A DNA stretch of 49,320 bases from Diphasiastrum complanatum (GCA_029204225.1 CM055103.1:56842885-56892204); one strand, 5' to 3'; shown: positions 33,078-47,065, counted from the stretch's first letter. A program made the numbers and translations. Notes: generated from the sequence alone by a model not told the origin.

Positions 33078-34326
33078 TTTCATAAATAGGTGAAAAGTAA
33101 AAACAAAAACTTTTTCTACTTCTAGTGCATGACTATGTCTATCAATATTGAACAAAACAATAGTGATGGAAATCACGTTCAATCTTTAGCAAATAACTTT
33201 GAAATTGCGAGAAACTAAGTGATTTCGTAGCCAAACATAAAGCATTGAATTCTCACACAATTTTTATCAGTTACAAAACATTACAAAGATGCATACATTC
33301 TGACACATACTGAATGCAATAAGAAGTTTGATTTATTCAGTAAAAAAAACAAATCAAATGCAAATGAGCGCAAGTAATAGTGGATCGAAACCATGCACTC
33401 TAAGCTATCTCTGAGTAGCTGAAAATAAGTTTAAAATAAACAACTTTATTAATAAGCAGTAGCGCAATAGCAACTCTAAATATAAACTCTAAAAGATTGA
33501 GCTAGAATGCTCAAGAGTGTTCAAGCTTGAAAGCTTGAAAGAAAGCTAACTACAACTTCAATACTTTTGATTGTGATAACGATCTGCTTGACAAAAGTGC
33601 TGGAAGCGTTGTGTATAACATCCTCTTTTTCCACGATTGTGAAATATATGAACAACTTATTTATACTAAGAAATTAGGTCATCAAACGCGGCTGCCAGTT
33701 GGCTAGAGTCTGCTGGCATTCATCCAGTTCTTTCTCAGAAGCTAATTGCTGATAAGCTGTGACAATTGGCCGTAAACAGTCTGTTTGCATAAATGAACAT
33801 AAATTGTCACTCTGGAGAAATGAACGTAAATTGCCACAGGCGAAAAACACAACAATGTCGCAAAATCTCATTTCTTGAATATTGGGGTAGTCCCACACTT
33901 TGCCAAAGTCATTTTTTTAACATTTGAGGCACTTTGAAAAATGCAAAAAATGCGACACTGCATTTTTATTCGCAATTTCTGACAAGCAAAAAATACGAAA
34001 AATATGACACTGCATTTTTACTCGTAATTCCTGACAAGAGAAAAATGCGACACTGTATTTTTACTTGCAATTTTTGACAATGTCGCTTTGAGAGAAAAGT
34101 GACTGTAGCAAAAGGGCAACAGTGTCGGGTTTTTTTGTAGTGAGAAAATTTCCGACACTGTTGTCAAACTCCATGTATTTCTGCAGACTGTGTAAAAAGA
34201 CTTGTAATTCTGCAGACTATATAAACAAGGGAAAATCCGTAGAACTGGATAAACAAATGGACGAAGATTAAAACCAATTAATCGATTAGTAGGAAGGAGA
34301 ATAATCGATAGGAAATGCCCAATACA
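33078..34326 (-). mobile_element. Copia 5' LTR of the 31540-33077 remnant
   Basis: In element sense it starts TGTATTGGGCATTTCC, resembling TGTTGGATTCC of the LTRs at 12886 and 14676. It shares CAGTCTGCAGAAATAC (34190-34175) with them and ends just before the primer-binding site. A TATA-like TAGTATAAATAAG lies near 33665. It contains three copies of a repeat with GCGACACTG..TTTTTACTCG (33945-34085). It abuts a copia integrase at 34327, implying insertion there. The ends are approximate. Confidence 0.6.
33945..34085. repeat. Three tandem repeats of about 50 bp
   Basis: Units of the form (A)nTGCGACACTGCATTTTTACTCG followed by CAATTTCTGACAAG, near 33948, 33995 and 34042, with mismatches. They lie in the U3 part of the inferred LTR. 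Confidence 0.75.
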
Positions 34327-35560
34327 CATTCACCCTCATGGATTTAGCTCTTTCACAAAGATTGATCTTCCTCTCTTCTACACCACGTAGAACCTTTGAG
34401 TTTGAAAGCTCTCTCTTGATCCCATGCTCCACACAAACCTCTTTGAACTTTGTTGATAGGTCTTCATTTGCCAAATTTAAGCACTTGATCTTCATGTTTA
34501 ATTGACTCTTCACAACAATCTTGAACTTGAGAAAAACATCAAGTATGAAGTCCTCACTCTTTAGAAGATAAATCCAACAATATCTACTAAAGTCATCATT
34601 GCAAGTCACAACATTTTTGCTCTCAAAGCACTAGTACATTGGCACATCAAAATGTACTAAATGAAAAGTCATCTTAGATCTTGAGCTAGATCTAGAATAA
34701 GACAACCTATGTGACTTTGACATTGAACAAAGCTCACCAACTTGCTTCTTTGCTTTCAAACCACCATGGTTAGAAACAACATATCCATCAAGTTTTTAGA
34801 GCTCACCTTGTTTCTTGCCCTTGGTAATCAAGGTTCCATTCCTTTTAATCAAGCAAGAATCAGCATCAAACTCTAGCATAAGACCTTTGTTGACTAACAC
34901 TAAGAATGTTCTTAGTGATTGATGGAATGAAAAAAACATTTTTCAAATTCACATTCCTATTAGTAGAGAGAGAAAGTAGAAATTGTGCCATTCCCTTTGA
35001 TTGTACACTCACCATCATTGGCCATGTACATCACCTTCTTGTCACCTTCAAATGCCTCCAATGATATATAATACTCCTTATGAAATGTCATATGTGATGT
35101 AGCTCCACTATTAATCCACCAAGGATCAATATCTCCATGATTAGCCAACAAGAATGATGACATAACAAAAGCATCATTTGAATTTTGTTCATCAACACCA
35201 TCCTCATCAAGAGTTTGATTTTGCTGTTTCTCACATTGATATCTTTTCTTCTTGAAGCAATCACCAACAAAATGTCCTTTGACTCCACAATACAAACATT
35301 TTAGCTTTGATCTATCTTTCTTCTTTCCAAAAAAAGTAGAAGGCTGACCTTGATCTTGCCCTTTAGACCACTTGCTTTTGCCTTTGCCCTTGAACTTGTC
35401 TCTTGAGAACATGGCTTCATCCTCTCCAACTTGAGATGTAGAAGATAGTCCTCCTCTTGTTTGGAGTCTAAACTCTTCAGCCACCAAGACCTCTTGCAAG
35501 TCTTCCATACTTGGCAATGTCTTTTGAATAGCAAAACTTTGCACCAAGTTAGCATGTTCA
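34327..35560 (-). pseudogene. Copia gag-protease-integrase remnant, protease Asp replaced
   Basis: The minus-strand ORF 35547-34960 has the gag C-terminus (LPSMEDLQEVLVAEE), a CCHC knuckle CLYCGVKGHFVGDC and a protease block WWINSGATSHM, in which the catalytic Asp is Asn (codon 35112-35110). A second ORF, 34609-34330, is integrase (DDFSRYCWIYLLKSEDF.., EERKINLCERAKSMR). GAG-pre-integrase residues lie between (about 34900-34680). It is closely related to, but distinct from, the nested copia at 21621-27849. The integrase ends abruptly where an LTR begins at 34326. Confidence 0.8.
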
Positions 35561-37220
35561 TGAAAAATCCAAACGCATTACAACCTATGTCACTAGAAGA
35601 GATGAAATGACGAATGTAGACATAAGTAGAGCATCAAAGGAATTTCATGGAAAGTGGATTTCGAAGGATGGTTAAGAGTTGTTTCCTCCATTAGATTCTC
35701 TCGACTCATTGTTGAACCTCAAGAAAACTTGTTGTTATGATTTTTCCATGGTATGTTATTTCCAGAACAAGGAGGAGATACAGATATGTGTCATGTCTTC
35801 AAGATGTCCACAAAGAGTGGCGCCTTTGGGGTGGACCTTATTCTTAGAATGAATAGAAAAGGATGGGCGATTTGAAAAGAGCTTAGATAATGTTTGTTCA
35901 CACACATCAAGTGAATGGATGGGTATCAATGGTTGCCCACATGTACAATCAGAAGTAAGTATATTTAATTAATTTTTTAGGATTATATCATATTTTTTTA
36001 TTGTAGACATATATCTTGTTGTTACTATCTAACAATTTATTCTCTCTTGAATAGCTTGCAAAAATTGCTCACAATATCAACATGTGAAATGAAAAAGAAA
36101 ATGCAAGAGCACAAGTCATATTCTGGGAGAAGCTCAATGCAGTGGTGATGAAAAATATCAACAATCGACAAAATTTCATGGTTTACGACAATGAGGCACA
36201 AGCAAACTAGCGTGTAATCAGAATAGTTTACGATCAATCAAGGTAACATAATAGATGGTAGAGAGAGGTCATGTTTGTTTCACTGGGAGCAATGCCTTAA
36301 ACTTCACATAGAAAAATATGTCACTAAAGAGCATAGAAAGTGTCATATTGAATTGTTTGAAAGATGGAGGAAGGTAATGAGTAGAGGAATAGTATAGACA
36401 GATCAGAACGTGGTTGAGCACACGAAAAGTGAGAGACAATGACCTGCAATATATGGATTCTTGGATGAATTGGTGGAATCTCATGATAGCCCGTTGCAAA
36501 AATATAATGTCTCTTGTAAGTCTCTAACCTAAAAATTACTTCACTCTTGCATGTATATACAAAGAATTTTGAAGCATATGTATATTGATATATTGATTTT
36601 TATTTTCAATTAAAGCAGATCTTCAATGTTGATAATGTGGAGGATCTAGCAAGAACACCATGAACAAACTTGCTAAAGTCAGTGCATGGCAGTTGGTTAG
36701 CTGGAGAAGGACAAAAAGATAGATTTCTATGATGCTGCAAATGTCATTTTGCAATCAAGCAAACAAATTTAATTCAATGAGGAAGACACACATGACGTGG
36801 ACCAAGTTTGCAAGATCTCATTGATCAACCTAAGTTTGTTAAGTGTCTAGTGCAACATGTTATAACATGGACAAACATGGAAGAGAACCACAAATGCATG
36901 GTGATAGCACAACTGTTAGAAGAAAAAGAAGATCAATAAATGTGGAGGGTGTGAATGATTGTGATAGCCATAGACCTAAGTACACCACACATACTCGAAA
37001 GCAGAGTGTTCATATTGAGCATAGTAGAGTGACTATATAGGAAGAGCCATAAATTATAGGTGTTGCACAACAAAACGAGTTGGAGACAATAGCACAAAAT
37101 GAAAAATGAATTGTTGAGAGAAATGTGAATGATACACTTTGGGCCATTAGAAGATTATCACCTAGAAGCAAAGTCAGATGTATGGGATGGCTAAAATGAA
37201 AATGGAGATGTGACCAGAAG
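35561..37220 (+). pseudogene. Decayed coding region preceding the SWIM ORF
   Basis: Short plus-strand segments look coding but are broken: FWEKLNAVVMKNINNRQNFMVYD (about 36123-36190) and CLFHWEQCLKLHIEKYVTKEH (about 36270-36330). A CAGAAGTAAGT at about 35951-35960 could be a splice donor. I suspect a Mutator-like transposase or a related host gene, because the SWIM finger that follows is typical of those, but I see no DDE motif. An 842-nt gap near 36400-37200 holds only short basic ORFs such as 36843-37040. Confidence 0.3.
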
Positions 37221-37895
37221 ATGACTAGAGGAGAAAACGACAAACTTGCTTCTTGTTTCTTTGGTATGCTACAATACAACACGTGGGAGAAAGGACAATT
37301 CATGTACTTTTGCAGCAACAATGTTCAACACACATGTAATCCCTATAGGAGCATTCAAGCAATATTTGGAATGGCTCCAAGTACTTGGCCCGTCGCCATT
37401 GACACCCACCTAACAAATGAGCAAGTTGAGAACCTCAATATGGCATGGATTCATTTGGAAACTGAAACAAAGGTTCCAACAATGTTGCCTCAAACTCAAG
37501 AAGACAATCGACATGGGCACTATAGGTCACACGTATCAAATGAGGCTTTAAAGAGGATAGAGTCAGCTACCAACATGACAGTGAAAGTGGTGTCCACAAA
37601 AATAGTGAAGACAAAAGAGCATGAAGTTTTTGAGATAGAGACAACTCACTCAAGGATTGAGGAACGTACATATATAATCACAATAAGCACAAGGGCCTTT
37701 TGCTCGTGTCCAGATTTTATGTTTTGTTCCACAAGAGGGGAAATTTTTTTCACTTGTAAACATATGTATTTTGTTTACATGCGGGTATTTGGATTAGGTC
37801 ACAACCATAGCTTACACCAGCCCATGTTGTCCAACATTGAGGTCTTTCGGGTGTTTTCTCGTAATGACTATTATGATAATTCCTTGTATAGTTGA
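37221..37895 (+). CDS. SWIM zinc-finger protein, ATG-started ORF of 224 codons
   Basis: The C-terminal half contains CSCPDF (Cys codons at 37701 and 37707), 15 intervening residues and CKHMYFVYMRVFG (Cys at 37755), the CxC-Xn-CxH pattern of a SWIM zinc finger, followed by a conserved-looking GHNHSLHQPMLSNIEVFRVFS. The N-terminus contains NTWEKGQFMYFCS and a long polar stretch. SWIM domains occur in MULE transposases, FAR1/FHY3 relatives and Zswim ubiquitin-ligase adaptors. The frame is uninterrupted, but the region upstream is decayed, so it may be the intact last exon of an otherwise broken gene. The specific family is not decided. Confidence 0.6.
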   Translation: MTRGENDKLASCFFGMLQYNTWEKGQFMYFCSNNVQHTCNPYRSIQAIFGMAPSTWPVAIDTHLTNEQVENLNMAWIHLETETKVPTMLPQTQEDNRHGHYRSHVSNEALKRIESATNMTVKVVSTKIVKTKEHEVFEIETTHSRIEERTYIITISTRAFCSCPDFMFCSTRGEIFFTCKHMYFVYMRVFGLGHNHSLHQPMLSNIEVFRVFSRNDYYDNSLYS

Positions 37896-39853
37896 CATTT
37901 ATATGTTTATTGGTAAAGTTGTATTCATTGATGTCTATCAATGCAACAAATGTTCTCCTTACAAGTGCGTAAGAAACTACTCATATTAAAAAAAAGGTTT
38001 CATGGTCCAAACACTTTGCTTGTGGAGGTGATTGTGTTGAAACATATTCACAATGATAAGAAGTGTGTGTTTGATTCTTTTACTTCAATGCTACAAATAG
38101 AATTGTACTCCAATAATGTGGTAAGAAACCAATTTGAGAGCCACTATGTATGAGAGGTAGATATCATCTTTTTTGGGTGTGTCCATATTGACAAAAAGTT
38201 TTGTGTTTACCATTTGTGTAGTATTGTACACAAACTTTTGGCTAGTAAGAGCTTTTTGGTGAGTTGTCCAATAATTCCAACTTTTTTCTTATAGAAGTTG
38301 CTTGGAAGAGAGAGTTTCAAAGGTTGTGGATGAAAGGTGCACACTCGTGGCTATTGTGTAGTCTTTGCTTTAGTTAAGTCTTTGGTATTCCAAGATGGAG
38401 AGTGATGCTAGTTGCTGTCAACCAACCATAGTTTTGATAGTTTTGAATGTGGGGTGTTGATTGAAACAACATGCAATCACATCGGTCTAGGAAAAAATCT
38501 CAATTAAAAAAGTTGTTCCTACTTAGGTGGTCAAACTAAAACCACAAGAGAAAAACAAAAGAAAAAACAAACTATAGAGTCATTAAGTTAAAGTGAAAAG
38601 CTTAAAGTATGAATGGATGGGTGCTATTGACCACCATGCATAATCTTGCACAAGAAATGGAATGAGTACTTAGTACTAATATATAATACAATAAGAGTAT
38701 GCTCGTTATAAGTACCATGTTTGTGGGTTTGAAGACTACCTCTAGATATGAGGGCAAGGAATGATGAGATTTCATCTTAGTAGATTTGGCAATGAAGTTA
38801 TTTCAAGCCATGTTTGCAAGATTGCTAGATGGACGAGCTTCCATGATCAACAAATTTTACTAAGGATGTTGAAATCTTTACAAATCTCTCTATGTACTTT
38901 AAAAAAACTTTTTCTATGTGAAAGACACACTTGGAATGGCTAATATGCCAAGGAAAGTCCACACAATGGCTTTCCCAACTATAATATGGTAATGTCTAGA
39001 GTTTAATTGTATTGAAATTTCTAGACATAATGTTTCTCTTCTATCTAATGCTTTTTCTTCCATCCCTTAATTTTCCAAATATAAAATGCTTTGCAAGGTA
39101 AAAGGCTTCCAAGTCCCTACCAAAGGGCTTCCTCTAGGGCCAAGTTTTGGAATGAGAGGCCAGGTCCCCTAGCCTTTCATCCCCAATGGCATGTAGGGAG
39201 GAGCATCTTGTAGCTCAGCCCAATTAGAGGAGTTGATGGCACCTGGGGTTGGGGTTGGAGTTGGGGCCTCTTCATCTCAGTTGGGGATAACCACCCATCT
39301 TACCCAGCCATCGATGAGAGCAACCCTTAGGCTGAGGTAGGGATTGGAAATGGACACAATCTTGAGCCCAGGTAGCCGTACTTAAGGTTCCCAAAGTGAT
39401 CCCTCAAATTCTAGGTCCCCATGGGGTCGCTTGGGGCTGGCCACCCTTACTAGAATACTTTTGAATGTTAAAAGGCACTCTTCCAACCCAGAGATTGATA
39501 CAGGTAGTCCTTTGGAATTTAAGCATGTTGCTCTTCCTTAACTATTTTTCAAACTATGATGATGAGATGAAGGAACTTGGAAGAGTAGTTGAAGCATGAT
39601 ACTTTATATATCTACCTAAGAATATATATGGGGAACACATAAGGTAAGGTGTCCCTTGCTATTTTGGTTGATTGGACTCTTGCTTGCTCTTTGCAACTCA
39701 GATCCCCTTCCCAAGTTCCAGTAGCAGAATATAAGGAATTGCATCATGCCTTTAGCATCAAGATCTAGCTATCAAGCTTGACAGTAGTCGTAGTCGTGCA
39801 GTCCTGGCTTTCGTTCCTGGTAATTAGCTGCCTGCAAGTTGAGCTTTTCTGTT
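37896..39853. other. No recognised gene
   Basis: Only short ORFs without motifs. G-rich low-complexity near 39241-39275 (GGGGTTGGAGTTGGGG). TATA-like tracts at 39605 and 39623 are possible core-promoter signals for the P450, but they would leave a leader of about 500 bases. Confidence 0.35.
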
Positions 39854-40130
39854 GATACTAGCTACAAAACCCAGATTTGAGAGTTGTCAGCTTGTGGATA
39901 CGAGTAATTACTAGTTACAATACCCAGAATTGAGAGTTAGCAGCGGCATACTGATACTAATAACTAGTTACAAAAGCCAGACTTGATAATTGTCAGCTGC
40001 AACTTTCATGCTGGAATTGAGAATATTCAGCTGCAAATATAGAAACCAGGCTTGAGAATTATCTGTTGCATGTTGGTATCAGTAACTTGAAAGTCAGGCA
40101 GGTTGAGAGTTATCAGCTGCAGCTGCGATA
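39854..40130. repeat. Imperfect minisatellite next to the P450 start
   Basis: About five units of 43-63 bp (starting near 39854, 39897, 39953, 40012, 40074) share the core CCAG..TTGAGA.TT.TCAGCTGCA. The last unit ends about 15 bases before the P450 ATG. CAGCTGC occurs at 39994, 40028 and doubled at 40114. It lies in the proximal promoter or 5' UTR. Confidence 0.75.
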
Positions 40131-40144
40131 GACGTTCTGCAACT

Positions 40145-41800
<1,656 letters not shown>

Positions 41801-44524
41801 ATAAATTCAAGCATTCATGGCATCCTATTTCCACATCAACAGAAGTCGCAGCTTTCACCCATCATCTCCTGTTATGTAGATATCCATCTACTCATAAGCT
41901 TACTATATCAGTTGAATTTTATGACGTGAGATACTATACACTTTCTTTGTCTTGTCTTCGAACAGATTCACAATTTTCATTGTACTTCAGACGTTTTCTT
42001 GTCCTGATCTCGGGTCGAGCTAGGGCAGCTGCTTTGCTGATTACAAGAGCAGGCGCACTTTATCATATGTTTGCCAACATCTTCCAGCTCTCCACTTGAA
42101 CTTCTTTCATCACCTAAATTTTTTTCTATGCTATAATTAGGCAGATACAACTCTTATGACATCCTGAGAATGACACAATCTTGCTTATCAAATATGACTT
42201 GATTACCCAATATTAGTGGATCTTGGATCTTGTTTTGCATATCAAACCCCACAGCCATGGCTGAGTGGATTGAATTTCCACATCCGAAAATTTATGCTCT
42301 ATTGCTGAAAGATCAACCTACAAAAGATGGTTATAACAGTTGTTGGATGGTGCCTCTAGCATGACTTTCTGAATGTGGTTGAAATGTTTTTGGCCATCTT
42401 ATGAATCTACAACTGGCAATATCACCTTGGTGTTTACATGCTTTTCCAGAACTATATTTATTTTCTAACAGTATAATTCTCTTCACAAAGGCCAGTTAAT
42501 CATTGAGTATCCACAATTATTAAAGTAAGTTTGCACATGACATGTAGTCATACACACTAATAAGGCCAACCCATTCTCCATGGTTAATAAGTAACTCTTG
42601 AATGTGGACTAAAAACTTGTAGGAGCAAGGAATAGCTTACCACCCAATCACAGTTGTCACAAGAACATCATGTATTTGATGTTCTGTCCTAAGCCAAACA
42701 CAATGTTTAGTTGCGAAAGCTAGTCTCCAAACAAAGGGCTTTGACAAAGAAGAAGAGAACATACACTATTGCCACATGCTAGCAAGCTCTTCACTATTTT
42801 CAGCTCTCAAGCGCTTCTCCATTAGATTAAACGCACCTGAACTCTCTTCTTCTCAAGAAAAAAATAATGTTCTCATTTTGTAGAATGGTCTCACTCCTTA
42901 GTGTGCATGGGTTACTCTTTTTCAAAAAGACAATTCCTCCATTTACTTCTTGATACAAGAATTTGTTTTTATTTTGGAATTTTAAAGTAGCTTAATTGAT
43001 AAGCCTTGGGGGACCTTGCATCTTGGAGGCAGTGCCCATTTTAGCCTCATCTTAATCACAACCACACGTTTTCAATTTAGAAAATTAATTTTTTATTCAC
43101 AAAAACCTACCTAGAGATTTTGCCTAGGTTTATGTGATTGACACGTGTTTATTAATCCCATAAGTACTCTGCAATTGTTACAAGTTTCCCTTTGTCTTTC
43201 AAAACACGCGTGTGTGTCTATTTAGAGGCCCACAAAATGTGGTGCTCGTGAAAGATTCAGGTGCTTGTGCCCAGGCCCGCGTCCCTGCGTGCTTAAAGGG
43301 TCTGGTGCCTGCGCAGACATTTTGTGTGCTCAAAGAAAAAACTTTAAAATCTTTGTCGGGGGCGTTTGATGCCCCTGCCTGTGCCACATGTTGCACTGGT
43401 AGCGAGCTAGGGCACACAATGACTTTAAGGCCCAATGTTGTGGGACCAAAGAGGATAATTTTTTTTGCCTTAAATCTCTTGTTACATCACCCACGTACTT
43501 CCAATTTAAAGTTTCTGTCTAGAGACAAATCTTTGACATAAACCTCAGAATCTCTCCATGTCTGGTTGACAATGTAATTAGCTTCCTTCTTGTCCTAACC
43601 CATATAAGATCCAACTTTCATGTCTGAAAAAAGAATGTAACTCTTCTCAAAGTATCCCCGATAACCACATCCTCTATTCCCAAGGAAACTCCTTGGTCAC
43701 AAAGTATTTATGGCTCACTTGATTTCTCCAACAATGTTATCTTTTACTAACAATTTTATACATCCATTATCAACAACATCTACCAATTGCAATCCACCAA
43801 ACCATGCATGGAGATGGTGGTCCCATCATTCAATTTTAAAGTGTACTTACATAAATATCTTTAAAGGTTTTCATGGAGCTAGGGAGTTCAAACTCATAAA
43901 GCATATTTTTTTGAATTCATAAAGCAAATCTATCCAAATGCACTAAGTAGTAGCACGAGATGAGACATATATTACAACCTTCTAATAAGGAGCATTCCCT
44001 TGTCTACAACCAAGTCCATCACTAATATCCTACATAGGATTGAACAAGTTCAGATCAACGTGAAGTTGCATCGTATAAATGCTCGTTATATTATTCATCA
44101 GTAGACATTATGAGCTTCATAAAGAATATGTAAGACTTTATTGTTTAAGTTGCTCTAAAAACACTCCATCTTTGAGATTTTCATTGGCAAAAATTCTCAT
44201 AGCTCTTTCTTTGGTACCATTACACATGTAAAAGCATAGCTTTGTTAATCACAATTACAGTTACCAAGGGTCTTCTTATGTAGTGTGCCCATTACTACAT
44301 TAGTGCTCAAAAGAATTTTTTATTCAAGTGAATAATTTTATATATGATTACTGATAATTTGGTGAATCATTAAAATTAAGGTGAATTATACTTCAATTCT
44401 CTATAAAAAAATCAGACAATCACCATAGCAAGAGCACACACCAAGAAGAAAAGAGAGCACCAATAACTGCTATTGTAGAATAGTTATCTCACATAAGAAA
44501 TAAGCATAGCCAAATTAAACAAAC
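41801..44524. other. P450 3' flank, no further recognised gene
   Basis: AATAAA overlaps the P450 stop (41800-41805), too close to be the likely poly(A) signal. Further on there are short ORFs without motifs. 43199-43440 is GC-rich with repeated GTGC(C/T)TG(C/T)GC and long overlapping ORFs on both strands, but no domain. Confidence 0.4.
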
Positions 44525-44960
44525 TGTGAAAAATTGCCTACATACATGCACCTACCAAGCATGACTCTTGGATCTAGACTAGGGTTTTCACATTAGGGCA
44601 AAAAAAGTTGAGTCTCCTTCCTTATTACATGCTGGATTTTCACCTAACTTTGCATAGGAAGTGTCTTTTACTATGTATTCCCATTCTCCATAGTGAGAAG
44701 ATAGAAACTTTTTGGGGCCTCAAGGAGAAACTCGGATTTTCTCTCTATGTATTGTGATTGCTATTGATTCCAATGTAACTGAGCCCTCAAGGAGAAACTC
44801 GGATTGGTCCAGTTTTGGACTCACAAGAATCTTGTGATTTCCAATGTACTTTTTGTGGACCCTTGGATCAAGTTGGGTCCAAGATGAATGGATAGGATCA
44901 ATGTGAATATTAGCCAATAGGATTGAGGGGCAAGGGCCTTTCCCATTTTATAAAAAGCAC
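44525..44960 (+). mobile_element. Copia-type LTR fragment, plus orientation
   Basis: TGTGAAAAATTGCC begins at 44525, the start seen in the LTR at 47771 (-). 44556-44782 matches 47337-47556 in inverted orientation at high identity. A TATA box TATAAAAA lies at 44950. CCTCAAGGAGAAACTCGGATT occurs twice (44717 and 44791). No internal region follows, so it is a truncated or solo LTR. Confidence 0.6.
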
Positions 44961-46700
44961 CATTTGTACACTATTTGGATGCTTAATAGAGAGGAGGAGA
45001 CTCTACTATTTTGAGAGCTCAAGCATCCTCATTTGCTAATCAATCTTGCTTATGCTATTGTTGTGTTTTCTTGTTATTTCCATTTCTTCCATGCTTTTTG
45101 TTTGTGATTAGTGAAGGTTTCTCCATAAGCAATGACATTGAGCATTGAGCTAACCTCCATCTCATCTCTCTCTCTTTCTCTCTTCTCTTCTCTCTTCATC
45201 TTCTTGTCTATCCTTTCCCTTCACCCAAAAGCATGATGAATGTTAGTGTAGAGGAGTAGAGTTAAAGGAGTGTAGTGTTAGTGGTGAATAGGTGTTAAGG
45301 GAGAAAGTAGAAAACTAACTAAAAATAGCATCTATGCATAATTAGGTACCTATCCAGTGACCTAACCCTTGTTGACAGGCGGGAGGGCTATACTACGCGA
45401 GATCTAGACCTATATTTATGATAAAATATATTTTTCCTCTATCGCACCCACTACCCCAGACTTCATTTTTCCTATTAGGATTCCATGGCATCGTGTTCCC
45501 TCTTAACAGACCTATTTTTCTTTTCATTTAGACTCCTATTGGTTAACTCTCTTTTAGACTCCTCCCTAGTCTTCTTTCCTTCAAACTCCCCACAATTTTC
45601 CTGCTGTAGGCACTTCCCCTGTTCCACCCACTTGTCCTTGATTCAATGCCACTCTTCTTGACACTCCTTTTGCTACCTCTACATCAATTGATGTCTTGTC
45701 GTCTTATGACCTAGACATGAAGTGGTGCATAGTTGAGGATGAGTGTGGTGTGCATGTCGTCACTTGCATGAGGCAACTCATTTATGTCATCTTCAACAAG
45801 GACATTTTTAATGACTCGCACAAATAAGATGAATCTGACAAGAATTATGTCATTGACCTGGAGCTACATAGAGAGGTTCCAATCCCTCCTCTGATTTGCA
45901 AATTGATCAAAAATGGATGTTGAGCCGCATGGGAGGTGTGATGAGTCATTGCAAATTAGAGATTTGAGGTTCGGTGAAAGTTGGCATATCTAGGCCTCTC
46001 CACGTGCAGAAGGAAGATTGGAAGTTTGTGAGGAAAGAATACCAAGACAATCCAGATTGATTCAAGAGATGCCGCTAAAAAGCGACTGGAGCCTATAGGG
46101 CCTTCTCATTTGGGTAGCAGTGGCCAGGGTCATTTTCATGCCCATTTCGTAAGTCACCCAATCATAAGTTGCATTTGACTTTAATGAAATTCAAATTTTA
46201 TCTTGCTAATTTTCTTGCACTATTCTAAATTATTTGTTTATTTGTCTAAATTCTAATCACAATTTTGTTGATCTATGCGGAAATCCGCCATAAAGAAGTC
46301 TCCCACTAAGGAGGAGTACAAGTATGGTGCATATGCTAACAATATGTGATCATTACTCAAATTATTGGAGAGACAAGGAGTGAGAATCGATTGGGATCAT
46401 TATTCTGAGGTATGGCTTCAAAATAGATTTTAATGTTACTAACATTTGTATGGTTTGACTCTCACTCTCACCACATTTCTCAGAGAACTTATTCATCTTC
46501 GTCGCATGTATTACAGTCCCAATCCCATGCATCGCAGTCACATGAGTCCAATGTCCATGGCCAGGATGAGGACAACTCAGCTGGATCTAATTAGATGTAT
46601 GCTTAGTAATTTAGTTTGTAATATATTTATGTACCTGGACCATTTATGTATGACTATTTTGTTAATCATAATTCTTTCATTAGTCTTTAATTGCATGAAG
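44961..46700. other. No firm gene; possible decayed exons
   Basis: CT-rich at 45160-45200. Plus-strand stretches 45660-45900 (LSSYDLDMKWCIVEDECGVHVVT) and 46279-46350 (MRKSAIKKSPTKEEYKYGAYANN), then a Ser/His/Gln-rich segment ending in a stop at 46592-46597, could be exons of a decayed gene or transposon. No domain recognised. Confidence 0.25.
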
Positions 46701-46859
46701 TGTAACTTCAATATTGGCAAATTTTTTTAATAACAAATATAAAACAAATGATTTTGCTTACCAATATCATAAAAAGTGGTGCAAGAGACTCATGGGGTTG
46801 GATGGAGTCAATCTTTTTGGGTAGAATGGAGCCAATATATTGGTTCCACTCTACTCTAA

Positions 46860-47065
46860 AAAAAAGCTTTATTTTTGTCCCCTTGGAATAACCCTCGAAA
46901 TAATTCTTTAGATGAACCTTGGAATATCCCTCAAAAAATAATGGGCCAATCACCTCGAATACATCAAGGAACCTTGGAATATCCCTCGAAAAACACTTTT
47001 GTGGATAGGGCCAATCACCTTGAATATTTCGAGGGATTCTAGAATATCCCTCAAAATACACTTTT
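46860..47065. repeat. Cluster of short repeats based on CCTTGGAATATCCCTC
   Basis: Four variants of CCTTGGAAT(A/)ACCCTCGAAA/CTTGGAATATCCCTC occur near 46882, 46917, 46972 and 47040, with GGGCCAATCACCT twice (46944 and 47009) and CACTTTTGTG twice (46996 and 47059). TTCGAGGG near 47027 is an inverted copy. Just outside the inferred LTR at 47081. Confidence 0.7.

Noticed and set aside
43199-43541. Overlapping ORFs on both strands in a GC-rich block
   Set aside because: No domain on either strand; open frames are expected from the higher GC content.
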